Assembly: GCF_947507565.1 (NCBI RefSeq)
Contig: NC_089179.1
Span: 3,427,747 to 3,491,746, forward strand
Reading direction: 5' to 3'
DNA: 64,000 nucleotides
DNA from: Oscarella lobularis
Lineage: Eukaryota > Porifera > Homoscleromorpha > Homosclerophorida > Oscarellidae
The first letter of the stretch is position 1; every line of letters begins with the position of its first letter. A program made the translations under genes and the position numbers. Positions 14,709 through 27,198 of the stretch are shown here, piece after piece. The notes under the pieces were generated by a model. That model ran no database searches. It saw nothing but the letters and a program-made list of their open reading frames with translations, and had not been told where the DNA came from.

Positions 14709-16388
14709 TCAAATGTAAAAACTGTCCGGTTGGACGTCGAAATGTTTCAGTCGAAGAAAGGCGTCCGAGCCGGTGTTGTTCATCGACACGAGTTGGAGTT
14801 TTCCGCCGAGGTATTTAGCGTAGCATCGCGATATGGGAAACCCGTAGCCATAGCCGGCCATCGGCCCGGCCGCGGGGCCCGAATGGGGTGGCGACGTTAT
14901 ACGAGAAAAGACGTCCGTGTCGTCGTCCGTATCCGCGGTGCCGAAATTCGCTTCGTTCGCTGTCGTGCTGGAATATTTGAGAAGGTGAGCGAGTTCGTCT
15001 TCTGACATTCCTCCACCTCGATCAGCAATCCTATGATAAATCAATAAGATAATAATATAAGAGTTTCTATTGGATTGTTACCGTATGGTGAAGTCAATGG
15101 GATTGTTGCATATTGTCACTCGTATAGGAGGCAAGTTTATGCCGTTATGAAACTCAACAGTCGCCCTGCAAAGTAATAATTAATTAATTAGATTCCAATA
15201 CTTCGTTGCTTCTGCCTCATGGCGTTCTTTAGAAGTTCTTGGAGCATGTATTCTAGTGGAGCTGGTATGTAGGCGAAGGAGGCGCCCGTGTGACCGTCGA
15301 TTATGACGTTTGGCGCAATGTTGTATTGGTGTAGACAAACTTTCCTTTAGAGAGGACATTGGAGGAATGGGATATTAGTCATTGATTCAAAGTCGAACCG
15401 CGCGAAATCGGCGCATCGTTGAATAACGGAATTCAGATGCATATTCAAATTGATAATCCCAACGTAACCAGGCTAATAAATAATAACAGGTACAGTATAA
15501 AAATCAAAAATAATTTTTTTATTATAATACCCTGTCTTCTTTCATTGAGATCTGATGCTCGCAGAGCATTCGAATGCCGAGACGCGAACTGAGCAAATGA
15601 TCGAGAAATCGGTGCATATGATTCGGCTAAAATAATAATAATAATAATAATATACTGATATCTCATAGGACCTACGTTGATGTATCGTTTGCTTTCGTCG
15701 AAGCCTCGGGCTATGGACGTGACGACGCCTCGATGATCGTCGAGCAATTCCTTAATCATTCTACCAAATTCCTGGGTGTCTTCGAAATTTCGTATCTTTA
15801 GGGAAACCCAATAGATAAAAAAAGTGAAAGGTCACGTCACTTACAGCCTTGAATTTGTTCAGTTGCTGAAATGAGCGCAGATAACGCCAATGCTATAGAA
15901 AGGAAAAAATCAAAGAGGAGGTGGTGGGCGTGGTCAACGTACTACTGCCGATATGTGATGATTGCAGCCGACAATGAAGGGAAGATCTTGAAACTGGGAG
16001 ATGCGATGAGCGACTCGAATAGGTAACTCTTGTCTGAGAAATCTCGCCGTTTTCTAAGGTAAACAATGGGGGGTGCGTAGGCGTGGTCTATTGTACACGT
16101 ACGACGAGATATCGCTCGTCTTGGGGCCTTCCGCCGTACATTAGCTGGCGCGGCGTGACGCGATTCGACTTCTAGGATGCCGATTATGCCGGTGGAAGCT
16201 CGGAGCGACGCGATAGGAACCTGTTGCGCCGTGTTTGCGATCGCCTTCTGCGTTTCGAACGACGACACCGCATTCCAGAGCTCTTCTCCAACCGTCGGAG
16301 GACGAGTGGAGGCAAAGACGCCCAGGGAACGCGCTGGACTCGCAGCGAAAAGGACCTTCATCAATTGTTCCATAGGACGTGACGTCAT
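14709..16388 (-). CDS. BCKDK: Branched-chain ketoacid dehydrogenase kinase
   Basis: Mitochondrial matrix kinase that phosphorylates and inactivates the branched-chain 2-oxoacid dehydrogenase E1 alpha subunit. About ten short exons join in frame. Family blocks are visible in order: a presequence-like N terminus ([18 protein letters not shown]), [52 protein letters not shown], then the GHKL ATPase motifs ELLKNAMR (N box), IADRGGG (G1) and YGYGFP (G2), and the C-terminal YLGGKLQL ... [10 protein letters not shown]. The intron after NAMR appears to use a GC donor at 15215. Start ATG 16388 is chosen because it gives the targeting peptide. Partial 3' copies lie at 8469 and 11832. Confidence 0.93.
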
Positions 16389-16659
16389 TGTTGTTCACGT
16401 AAACTAGGCAGTACGCAAGCGCGAATTTCGCGGAAAACATGCGTGATTGTTCAGCTGCTTTTGCTAGTAAAAGCGACTCCTTGTGAGCAGCGTCTTCTGC
16501 AGAAAATCTCATTGAGACTACGAGTGCGTCTACACACGTCCCCCTTTAGAATGTAAGGGAGCATTGTAAAACGTCACGTGCCACATAACAAATACTTTAG
16601 CATCAGGTATGGGCACACAACAGAATTTTATTTATTATTTATTTATTTATTTATTTTAG

Positions 16660-17348
16660 CTACGTGCATAAAAGTTTCTGTCTTGCCTTAGCGTAAAGGG
16701 CGTCTCGATCTATATAAACCAGTTCTAATCGTCGTACGTTGTCCCCTTTCAGTTCGAACTCGGGTCGCCCGTGAAAAACTCGTAGACTATCGAACACGAG
16801 AATTTGACTCGGAATCAGTTTGATTTCGACGATGAATCGAGAATTGTGCGCAAGGCGAACGAAACGGCGATACGCTTCGTACCAATCCCAAAGACCGCCG
16901 TCTTTCAGCTTCCTCCCAAAGCGATCGCCTCGAATATAATTAGCCAGATACACAGTCTCAATATCACCATATCCATCCAACCTATATAAAGGATATAGGA
17001 AGAGGGAGACAATAAGAAATGTTTTCTTTCTTACTTTATCAGTGAGTCCCAATGAACGCAGTCAAAATTATTTTCATTGGCATAAGAGAATTGAATCTTT
17101 GTTTGTCTTAGGATATCAAAGTCGCGTGGAAATTCTTTTTTCATGTAATTCGCAACCGCAAAGCCGTCGCAAAACCAACCGGATCCGGCACGTGGACCAG
17201 GTATTAGGGGCCGTTTCTCGTCCAGGCGGTACTGATTGGGGTGGCTAATGATGTCGTGACTCACCCGAAACTTTTTGGAACCGGTGGTCATCGCTTTGCG
17301 GTGGCTGCCTTGGGCTACGAATGCGTTCGAACCTCCTCGTGGTGTAGC
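16660..17348 (-). CDS. TMLHE/BBOX1-like dioxygenase, partial
   Basis: Two exons resemble the C-terminal half of the carnitine-pathway Fe(II)/2-oxoglutarate dioxygenases (trimethyllysine or gamma-butyrobetaine hydroxylase). Seen are WFCDGFAVANYMKKEFPRDF, the wall strand LIPSQILVFDSLRVFHGR with the distal histidine, and the terminal YIDRDALYAKAR. At the place of the first metal motif (H-x-D) the sequence reads SHDII, so the aspartate is one residue off. No N-terminal zinc-binding region or start codon is found upstream of the acceptor at 17349. It may be a truncated or decaying gene, or its 5' exons are highly diverged. Confidence 0.6.
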
Positions 17349-17656
17349 CTGGGTTACGCAGATACGAACGCAATCAAATAAGGTACGTACAACGATTATT
17401 TGACAGAATACTAATTTCTTTTTTATAGGTTTGAAAGTGCTTGTTCTCAAAGAAAATAGGTGGACGAGTCGACGACAATGATGATGATGTAGATGAAAGG
17501 CTGAAACAGTTGCATGCATGCTCGCGTAAATATAGTGCCTGCGTAAATATATTCTTTCATTTTTTGTAATTTAAATAAAAATTGAACAAAAATGCTGTAT
17601 TTGTCACGAGAATAATACACGTAATGGCTTGACGGTAATTTATCTAAGATGCTGTA

Positions 17657-17735
17657 GCCCGTATGTCCGGGTAGGGTAAAAGGTTTTTCCTCGTTTTTTC
17701 TCCAAAAGCCGTTTACCCTACCCGGACATACGGGC
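17657..17735. repeat. Perfect 24-base inverted repeat
   Basis: Arms at 17657-17680 and 17712-17735 are exact reverse complements (GCCCGTATGTCCGGGTAGGG core), separated by 31 bases. The DNA or RNA would fold into a strong hairpin. It lies between the TMLHE/BBOX1-like fragment and MORN3. It could be a small palindromic element; no flanking target duplication was recognised. Confidence 0.75.
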
Positions 17736-17914
17736 ATCAGACAAAAGCAATACAAGAACGCATGGCTATTGGTAGTTCTGAGAGCTGCGCTTTTTCAAAT
17801 AGACTCCTTGCGGAAGAGGCAAGTGAATTGCTTTGGGAAATTAAATTTTTTCTTATATTATAAATATCAAGGTACAGCAAATTTTATCTGGTAACATGCA
17901 CGAAGGTCTCTGTC

Positions 17915-18839
17915 TCAAGTATCTTCTGAAAGGACTTGACTCACTCCTTCCTGAAGAACCGATTCCCTATCAGCAAGCGTACACTAAAAACAACAAAACA
18001 ATTTTTCAATAATAACAAAGACTAATCAATTCTTACAACGGGAATTGGAAATTCAGGTGGATTCGACGCCCTCTCCTCATCAAAACCTTCCAACGATCCA
18101 CACTTGGGAACATCGTCAATCCAAGTTCCTTGATACACTTGACCCTTGTCGAGATAAAAGAACTTCCCCGATCCATGTTTCTTGTCGTCCTTCCACGATC
18201 CCTCATAACGATTATCATTACCTAGAGAGTATAGATTAAATAAAATCTCTTTTATTTTTATCTTCCCACTCACTGAGTCGATGCATTCCTTGACCGTTTC
18301 GTTTGTCATTGAACCACTCTCCCTCGTAGATCGACCCGTCGCTATAGTACATTCGTCCCCAACCGCTTCTCTTATCCTCGTACCATTCTCCTTCATAATA
18401 TTGATCTTCTCGATAGTAATTCGTACCATATCCCTTTTAGAATAATAAGGAATTGAATACTCCAAATCTCGATTTTTTCTCATACGTGGCGTTTGTCGTT
18501 CTTCCAGCCTCCTGCGTATAATTTACGATATTGGTCGAATTTTTCTGATTTCAAACGCATTGCCAGTGTGCCGAATCCGTGTCGTTTGTCGTCTTTCCAG
18601 TCGCCGTCGTACACGGTTCCGTCTTTCCGACGCTGCGTTCCCTTTCCTAATGGAAATAAACGTGGATTGGGGACAGTGGACTTGGATCGATTCTTTTTCT
18701 TACCGCTTTTTTTGTTGTTCTTCCAATCGCCGCTGTATTCGTCGCCGTGAGCGAAGTAGACTGTTTTGTGGATGCCTTCTTTCTGTGCTTTGGCGTCCCA
18801 CTGCTTCCAAAGCTGGTTCGATTGCTTGCCCTTGAGCAT
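17915..18839 (-). CDS. MORN3: MORN repeat-containing protein 3
   Basis: Small MORN-repeat protein linked to sperm and cilia in other animals. The start MLKGKQSNQLWKQWDAKAQ matches the family N terminus. Repeats follow through five or six exons: YSGDWKNNKKSGKG, YDGDWKDDKRHGFGTL, YEGEWYEDKRSGWG, YEGEWFNDKRNGQG and YEGSWKDDKKHGSG. The ending KCGSLEGFDEER...PEFPIPV plus the last exon (CTLADRESVLQEGVSQVL) is diagnostic of MORN3. Stop TGA at 17915. Canonical GT-AG introns are found at all joins. Confidence 0.92.
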
Positions 18840-18966
18840 TTTCCCGACTGAGTTGTCTTAGCAACAACGTTGATATTCGCGTGCTGACGTAAGAAGATGG
18901 CCGACCCACGAGATTCTTTTCTTCGTTTTCGGCGTTCATTGTCGAACCGTTGCAACCATAGCCGTC

Positions 18967-19170
18967 ATGTGGGGAATCTTTGATGCCGTCTTCAACACTC
19001 AGACGGCCCGAAGTCTTTCCTTTGCTCGCAAAACATCTCCAAACGAAGATCCTTACGTCGAGAGTCGCAAATCGTCATTCTCGTCCTATAATAGGCAATC
19101 CTTGTCATTTTCTCCTCTCCATAATCCGCCTCAACGCCGACCTGGGTCTCGAAACGGAGAGAGCAGATCC
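18967..19170 (+). pseudogene. UNC93-like exon fragment
   Basis: MWGIFDAVFNTQTA (18967 onward) matches LWGIVDAVSNTQT of the UNC93-like gene at 31194-32723. CTCAACGCCGACCTGGGTCTCG near 19127 matches a segment from its first exon. The two pieces are close together here although they are about 1 kb apart in the intact gene. It is a rearranged relic without coding capacity. Confidence 0.6.
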
Positions 19171-19261
19171 TTTCGACTTTTCTATTTCTATTTACACAAA
19201 AGATCACAGTCACAACTACTTCAAAAAATTCCATGCCACAGAATACCTTCCTAAGAACTAA

Positions 19262-19611
19262 CTAAGTGGTAACTAGCCAATCCTTATACCGTAATAACTA
19301 ATAAACAAAGCACAGATACTAAAAGTAGTAGCCGTGGTATCCAAAGGTAAAGATATGAAAATTAAATACGTGTCATGAACGGTTAATATGCTATAAAGAT
19401 AGGTAAAATAACAGCGTGTAGCTTTTCAGCCAAGTACTTCTACAGAGACAAAGGGGAGTATCAGAAAATGAGTATAGGTAGTATAGGGTCAATATTTCAG
19501 AAAACAAACGCAGTACTTATAGTAATCCACTATCAATTTTTTTATCCAAGCCTTCGCTACTTTTTGTGAGATACGATGCTAGATACAATAATGGTGAGTA
19601 CGTAGTTACGG
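19262..19611. other. AT-rich intergenic, nothing recognised
   Basis: AT-rich sequence with no coding signal and no repeat recognised. It probably includes the 3' untranslated end of the minus-strand ankyrin-Roc-COR-Death gene. Confidence 0.4.
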
Positions 19612-22600
19612 TCATTGTGGGCCTAAGAAAAAACACTGAGACCTATACATAGAGCTTGGAGCAAAAGAGAAACTTACCAGAAAAAATAGAGGCTACTGCA
19701 TTTGAGTAGCCAACGTCCCTCGCAGCAGCAATAAATTGTCTGCGAGTTGCTCCTCTGCCGAACTTATTTGCCCACGCGTCCAGCATATCTAGAGCACGAT
19801 CGTGATCGTTCCTTTTTTCCCCAAACGCATGCATTTCAAAGTCTTCGAAAGGTTCCGGTCCCAAGACTCTTCCAACACGATTCCATACGGGTTGAATGCG
19901 TTTAGCCGCTTGAAATCTTTCGAGTGCGGTCATTGGATCCTCATCAAATAGACAAGAGATTTCTGCCAGAAAAATACTACTAAAATCTATTTATAATGAC
20001 GATGCATACCTTCGTCGTCGTCACCTGTCGAAGGAGCAGACCGAGGCCCAGTTTCTTGCTCAACACGACGCCCTAGAATTAAATTATTTAAACAAATAAT
20101 CACTTTGGAAATCTGCTGACTTTTAATTGTGGAAGGAGAACTCGTTCGAATGAAGGCCAAGTCTTCTTTTGCCTCTAACGTCTTTCAGAAAGTCAAAAGA
20201 ATCATTATGATTATATAATTATATCTTGTTACCTCATAAGAAGACAATTCTATAGCACCATCTTCACTCAAAAGAGCTAACAAATATGGCAAATTAGATT
20301 GCCTTGCAGCATCGGCCAGGCAGTGTACTGTGGCGCTGAGATTTTCACTCCAAGTAGAAAAAAGCTCTGCTGCTGTCTTGCATTCCACCTGGTCAGCTTC
20401 TGACAAGCCCGGCAAATGCTCTTTCGAAGCTTCCCTTCCCGCATCGTCTTTCTCCAAGCATGTTATTATAGCGCAGCGTGTCTTGTAAGGTAGAAAGTCG
20501 ATGTGATTGTCACAAAGAGCGAGAAGATCTCTAAGGCTGTCTATGACCGTTCCCTTGCTAACTGAATCGCTTGACTTTATTGAAGTCTCTATCTTCTCGT
20601 CAATAGTTGCTTTTTCGTAAGCCAGAGGGAACTCTTTCAGCTGTTTTAATTCGGTAGAGCTGATGTACCAGAGACGGCTATGCGTCCCTGGACTCCTCTT
20701 TTGAAGAACTTCTTCTCCAGTTTTCATTAAATTATTAAGAAGTTTGAGGCATTCCCGCTCGGAATGAACCGGACCACGCACTACAAAATCCAATGCTTTA
20801 GCCTCTTCTTGCAATGTTATCATTCCTTCTACCAAAAAACCATTTATGGTATTCCTGATCATCAACCCGTCTTGCCAAACGACAGGCTCTAAACCACAAA
20901 AACAAGGAACATTGTGGACGTGACACTGAAGAAACGGCATTGTTCCTGGAGTGATTATGTCCGTCTCTTCAGCTCGTCTCACACGACGTCCAACGTAAAT
21001 TTTCATCTCAGGATTTTCAGACCACACATCAGATGGACGTTTCGCCTTCAGTAGAGCTGGAAACCGATAAGTGTTCTGTTTAGGAGGAAGCTCATAGCAA
21101 ATTTCCAAATGGCACAGGAGCCGAATTGTTTCGTCGATATGTTCCCACTTTCGCTTGTTGAAGGCTTCAAGTGCGCTCTGGATGTCATCCTTGGTGGTTG
21201 TTCCGGGTGGAGAGCAGCAAAGAGAAACTCGAAACACCGAATCCGTAGGAGACAACAGCGGGCCAATGATATTCTGACATAGCCAAGTTGGATCCAAAAT
21301 GACTTTGTCTTCAATTACTAAAATCTATGTGACATATTACCAGCACGTAAGTAAATGCAAAATATTGCTACCGACCTCGCCGATTCCTTGCAAAAACTCG
21401 ATGAGCAATTTTTGAACTTCAACGGTGAGGCCAGGGTAGAGGCCGTTTGTCATTATATGCTCAAAAATGCTCAACTCCATTAAATAACCGCTTCTTTCCT
21501 ATATGATAGTTCCAGAGGAAAACTAAAGTTATACGCATATACGCATTTAGAGGATGCTAGCTCGCCTTTCCGGTCTCAGGAAGATTCTTCATCACAGACA
21601 TAGTTCTTGTATGTATTTCTTCCTTCTGTTTAGCGTCAGCAGAGAAGAACAAACGCACCTTGTCAGAAAAGGATTGGCGTTTGTTGAACGGATGCCGCAG
21701 CGTAGGTAAAAAAGACGCAGTTGCCGCCTCAACTATAATAGGAACCTCTTGAGCCGCCTGAATAAAAGCAAGAGTGAGTAGCGGGAAAGGCTGCAAGGCG
21801 TGACATATTGGCATAATAAAAATACTACAAATTACCTTTATGGTGAGCTCTTTGACTTCGCTAATAGCTTTCCTTAAAAGATCTAAATCGCTCGATGTGC
21901 GATCACGGCAATTCAAAACGAAGTGCTTCCCGTAGAAGTTAAACCAAGGACCAAAATTTAGGCTCAAGTAGGTGCAAACCTGCCGTAACTTAGACTCCCC
22001 AATTTTTGCAATAGGAATCAAATCGCTCTTGCTTCCCACAACTACAAAGTTAGCCTTTTCTTTTAGAACGACGCTGCATTTCACAAATGAACAGAAATAG
22101 CGACTCCGACGTTTAAGCTCCTCCAGGTCGTCTTCTCTCAAATCAACAACGAGCAGAAAAATTGTTGTAGATTCGGAGAAAAACAGTCCGTGCGTTTTGT
22201 GAAAAAATTCCTGCCCAGCAAAATCGCAAAAAACAACTTCGCCAGCTGATTTGATTTTTGCAGCTGATAGATCCATGCCAGCAGTTCGTTTGTCGTCACC
22301 CCCGTCTTTCCAATAAATGTTTTTTAGAGTTTTTATGAGAGTTGTTTTACCGGCTTTAGCTTTTCCAATAACGCACACCTTAATTTTTGTTTGCTTGGTC
22401 GTCCCTTGCGAGTAAAGTTTATTGTATCGATGTTTTGTCTAAAGAAAGGATGTGATGTGCAGGAGAAAGTAAAGAAGCTTGTCAATAAACTAACCCATTC
22501 GTTGAAAAAAAAGTTCCTCACATCCGACGGGCAAGGAATCTCGTGAGGAAGTAGACCACCCTAAATAAGAACAGATTTTTTAATTTAAATAAGTTGTTCT

Positions 22601-25600
22601 GGTTTGCCTAAATGAATACAGCTACAGCTACAGTTGACTGTTTAAAGTAAAAACTACAAATGTCAAAGTCAACTGCAGCTAGAAAAGCTTACCTCTCCCA
22701 AACGAGTAATGAGAGTAGGCTCCTTTAAAAGAATGAGCTTCACAAGATCAAAGCAAGAAGAGAGAACTGAGAAATTTAAATCTCAACGTTGAATAAAGAA
22801 AATTTATAGTACACAAACCAGGAATTTTGTGACTATGATTAGCAAGAAAATGTAATATTGAATTTTCTTTCTAAAAATGACAAAAGGCGCTCAAGTAGAG
22901 TAAGGTAACAACCGATAACATACATTATCTGTCTTATTGACATCTGCTCCAGCTTCGACTAACAGTTTTGCAATAGCCAAGTGGCCACCAAAACATGCTG
23001 TCAACAAAGCGGTTAAACCTTCCTAAAGTAACAGATCGGAACTGGTTGATAAAGAAGTACTGCATTACTACAAACCAAGTCAGTCTTATTGAAATCTGCC
23101 TCAGCGCGCACTAACAGTTTAACAATTTCCAAGCTTCCATTCCAACATGCTGCGTGCAGAGCCGTGTGACCTTCCTAAACGTTCACGCATTTAGATTTGG
23201 AATAGATGATCGTATACCCTATTCATGCACATTTCCCTACTCTACGTTGCCTATACACGCACAGCCATGCACTTAAAATATACCGAGTTTTCCATATTGA
23301 TATTTGCTCCAGAAATAATTAATAGTCTTGCAATTTCCTCTTGATCGTCCCAACAAGCAGACTGCAAAGCTGTAGGCCCATTCTAGAAGTTGCACTTAAA
23401 TTGAAAAACTATACATCTGACGAATACTATTGCAACCTCATCAGCTCGATTGATGTTTGCTCCAGCTTTGATTAATAATTTAGCAATTTTCGATTGACCC
23501 CTTCTGCACGCTACTAGGAGAGCCCGCCGTTCATTTCGAGCATTCGCTTTACGGATTAGAAGTTCAGCAACATCCAAATGACCATTGAGACATGCTTCCA
23601 TCAAAACCGTCCTTTTATTAGTCTAAAGGTTTTAATTGGAATATAAGCACGGCTCAAAAGGTACTAAAACCATGTTTGTTTTATTGACGTCTGCTCCAGC
23701 GTTGATTAAAAGCTTAGCAATTTCTAAGTGACCATTTTGACAAGCTCCATACAAAGCCCCAGACCAAAGCTGAAGATCCAGTTAGAATACAAGAACAAGC
23801 CCCATAAAATAACTCGCCACTACTTACCTCGTCTTTTTCATTGACATGCGCTCCAGCCTCAATTAAAAGTTTAGCAACGTCCAGATGGCCGTTGAGACAC
23901 GCTTCCCGCAAAGCTGTCATTTTACCCTAAAGGTTTCGATTAGAATATGAAAGGTTTGTCTTATGAAGTACTTAATTTCCGAACAAAAACGTGACTCATA
24001 AAGTAGTCTACCAACACACCTTGTTTGCCTCATTCACTTGTGCTCCGCTGTCAATTAAAAGTTTAGCAACATCTAAGTGACCGTGATAACATGCTCCCTG
24101 CAAAGCCGTGCGTCCATACTAATGAGTTTAATTACAGAATAAAAACATGACTCATAAAGTAGTCAACTAACACACCTTGTTTGCCTCATTCACTTGTGCT
24201 CCGCTGTCAATTAAAAGTTTAGCAACATCTAAGTGACCATTAGAACATGCTTCCTGCAAAGGCGTAGGTCCACCATACTAAAGAGTTTAATTAAAGAATA
24301 AGAAAATGACTCATAAAGTAGTCTACCAGCACACCTTGTTTGCCTCATTCACTTGTGCTCCGCTGTCAATTAAAAGTTTAGCAACATCTAAGTGACCATT
24401 AGAACATGCTTCCTGCAAAGGCGTAGGTCCACCATACTAAAGAGTTTAATTAAAGAATAAGAAAATGACTCATAAAGTAGTCTACCAGCACACCTTGTTT
24501 GCCTCATTCACTTGTGCTCCGCTGTCAATTAAAAGTTTAGCAACATCTAAGTGACCGTGATAACATGCTCCCTGCAAAGGCGTAGGTCCACCATACTAAA
24601 GAGTTTAATTAAAGAATAAGAAAATGACTCATAAAGTAGTCTACCGGCACACCTTGTTTGCCTCATTCACTTGTGCTCCGCTGTCAATTAAAAGTTTAGC
24701 AACATCCAAGTCACCATTAGAACATGCTTCCTGAAAAGCCGTGCGTCCACCATACCAAAGAGTTTAATTAGAACATGACTCATAAAGTAGTCAACTAACA
24801 CACCTTGTTTGCCTCATTCACTTGTGCTCCGCTGTCAATTAAAAGCTTAGCAACATCTAAGTGACCGTGATAACATGCTCCCTGCAAAGCCGTGCGTCCA
24901 AACTAATGAGTTTAATTACAGAATAAAAACATGACTCATAAAGTAGTCAACTAACACACCTTGTTTGCCTCATTCACTTGTGCTCCGCTGTCAATTAAAA
25001 GTTTAGCAACATCTAAGTGACCGTGATAACATGCTCCCTGCAAAGCCGTGCATCCATCATACTAATGAGTTTAGTTACAGAATAAAACATGACACATAAA
25101 GTAGTCTACCAACACACCTTGTTTGCCTCATTCACTTGTGCTCCGCTGTCAATTAAAAGTTTAGCAACATCTAAGTGACCATTAGAACATGCTTCCTGCA
25201 AAGGCGTAGGTCCACCATACTAAAGAGTTTAATTAAAGAATAAGAAAATGACTCATAAAGTAGTCACTTGTGCTCCGCTGTCAATTAAAAGTTTAGCAAC
25301 ATCCAAGTCACCATTAGAACATGCTTCCTGAAAAGCCGTGCGTCCACCATACCAAAGAGTTTAATTAGAACATGACTCATAAAGTAGTCAACTAACACAC
25401 CTTGTTTGCCTCATTCACTTGTGCTCCGCTGTCAATTAAAAGTTTAGCAACATCTAAGTGACCGTGATAACATGCTCCCTGCAAAGCCGTGCGTCCAAAC
25501 TAATGAGTTTAATTACAGAATAAAAACATGACTCATAAAGTAGTCAACTAACACACCTTGTTTGCCTCATTCACTTGTGCTCCGCTGTCAATTAAAAGTT

Positions 25601-26704
25601 TAGCAACATCTAAGTGATCGTGATAACATGCTCCCTGCAAAGCCGTGCGTCCATCATACTAATGAGTTTAGTTACAGAATAAAACATGACACATAAAGTA
25701 GTCTACCAACACACCTTGTTTGCCTCATTCACTTGTGCTCCGCTGTCAATTAAAAGTTTAGCAACATCTAAGTGACCATTAGAACATGCTTCCTGCAAAG
25801 GCGTAGGTCCACCATACTAAAGAGTTTAATTAAAGAATAAGAAAATGACTCATAAAGTAGTCTACCAGCACACCTTGTTTGCCTCATTCACTTGTGCTCC
25901 GCTGTCAATTAAAAGTTTAGCAACATCCAAGTCACCATTAGAACATGCTTCCTGAAAAGCCGTGCGTCCACCATACCAAAGAGTTTAATTAGGACATGAC
26001 TCATAAAGTAGTCAACTAACACACCTTGTTTGCCTCATTCACTTGTGCTCCGCTGTCAATTAAAAATTTAGCAACATCTAAGTGACCATTAGAACATGCT
26101 CCCTGCAAAGCCGTGCGTCCAAACTAATGAGTTTAATTACAGAATAAAAACATGACTCATAAAGTAGTCAACTAACACACCTTGTTTGCCTCATTCACTT
26201 GTGCTCCGCTGTCAATTAAAAGTTTAGCAACATCTAAGTGACCGTGATAACATGCTCCCTGCAAAGCCATGCGTCCATCATACTAATGAGTTTAGTTACA
26301 GAATAAAACATGACACATAAAGTAGTCTACCAACACACCTTGTTTGCCTCATTCACTTGTGCTCCGCTGTCAATTAAAAGTTTAGCAACATCCAAGTGAC
26401 CATGAGAACATGCTTCCTGCAAAGGCGTAGGTCCACCATACTAATGAGTTTAATTACAGAATAAAAACATGACTCATAAAGTAGTTTCCCAACACACCCA
26501 GACTGCCTCATCCACTTGTGCTCCGCTGTCAATTAAAAGTTCAGCAATTTTCACGTGACCATTTGCACATGCTTCAGGCAAAGGCGGGAGACTATTGAAT
26601 TTCGCTCCTTTTCTCAGGCATTCTTTCACTCCTTCAAAGTCACCTACTCGAATCGCGTCAAGAAGCTCATCTCGCAAGCATTCATCAATCCACGAGACTT
26701 CCAT
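19612..26704 (-). CDS. Ankyrin, Roc GTPase, COR, Death-domain protein
   Basis: A large Roco-family signalling protein. ATG 26704 begins MEVSWIDECLRDELL, followed by about 24 ankyrin repeats, most as separate 99- or 102-base phase-0 exons (LDVAKLLIDSGAQVNEANK). The Roc GTPase follows, with P-loop GKAKAGKTT, DFAGQ and GSKSD (21557-22440). The COR domain has VILDPTWLCQNII and SRLWYISSTELKQL. The C terminus is a Death domain (PVWNRVGRVLGPEPF ... LLDAWANKFGRG-like core, 19643-19933). The last codons and stop (19612) come from a tentative final exon. The order resembles DAPK1 without its kinase. Such proteins couple GTP binding to death-fold signalling, but the ligand of the repeats is unknown. A GC donor at 21565 appears necessary. 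Confidence 0.85.
24000..26480 (-). repeat. Tandem ankyrin exon-intron array with higher-order repeat
   Basis: Sixteen nearly identical units of about 145-160 bases, each one ankyrin exon plus one short intron, run head to tail. Introns are as similar as exons, so units were duplicated as DNA blocks recently. A four-unit higher-order repeat of about 600-625 bases is visible: the marker CCTGAAAAGCCGTGCG recurs near 24730, 25327 and 25951. Every exon starts and ends in phase 0, so units can be gained, lost or skipped without a frameshift. One unit (about 25262-25363) has lost its exon end and normal donor. Confidence 0.92.
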
Positions 26705-27198
26705 TTCTCTTGGAGGGACCCCTAGAATTCGTCAGCAGGGCGACTCTCTTCGTATACAGCACGAATCAAACACTCTAGTCTCTTCCGCGTGCTACTGTCA
26801 CGTCGCAGACACGAGAAATCTTCGGGAAAGTCTTCGAAAGTCTCACCATTGATAGATATCAATGGTCTCACAGACGATTGGTCTCATGTGAACGCATTCT
26901 CAGGCTCACGTGAACGCATTCTCTGGCTCACCTGAAAATTTAAAGTGGCAGACCGTTCGTAAAAAATGTCAAGCGTGGCTCTTTGGGCCTCTGCCAATAC
27001 CTATCTCACCACGTGTTCCGCGAGAATCAAAATCAACAGTGGCGATACGTACAGTTGGTAGCAACTCAACTGCTTTTTTTTATATCAGACAAAGCAAGAA
27101 GCATATGCCTATAACTATAGCACAAAGCCAGCCAGCCAGAAAAAGAACACAGCTGTAGAAGTCTTCAATCAAAGTCAACAGAAATAAAAAAAAGCCGC
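26705..27198. promoter_or_regulatory. Upstream region of ankyrin-Roco gene
   Basis: It contains a near-perfect palindrome CCATTGATAGATATCAATGG (26846-26865). Next is a direct repeat of CTCAYGTGAACGCATTCTCNGG, twice between 26882 and 26932, with CACGTG cores. No coding signal is seen. It is probably the promoter of the gene starting at 26704, plus the BRI3-like 3' flank near 27180. Confidence 0.35.

Noticed and set aside
17447-17755. Minus-strand frame across the inverted repeat
   Set aside because: It is created by the palindromic arms and AT-rich flank and has no family similarity.
24000-26480. Regularly spaced repeats resembling a CRISPR-like array
   Set aside because: The units are ankyrin exons with splice sites and introns, and both repeat and spacer are conserved, in a eukaryotic gene.
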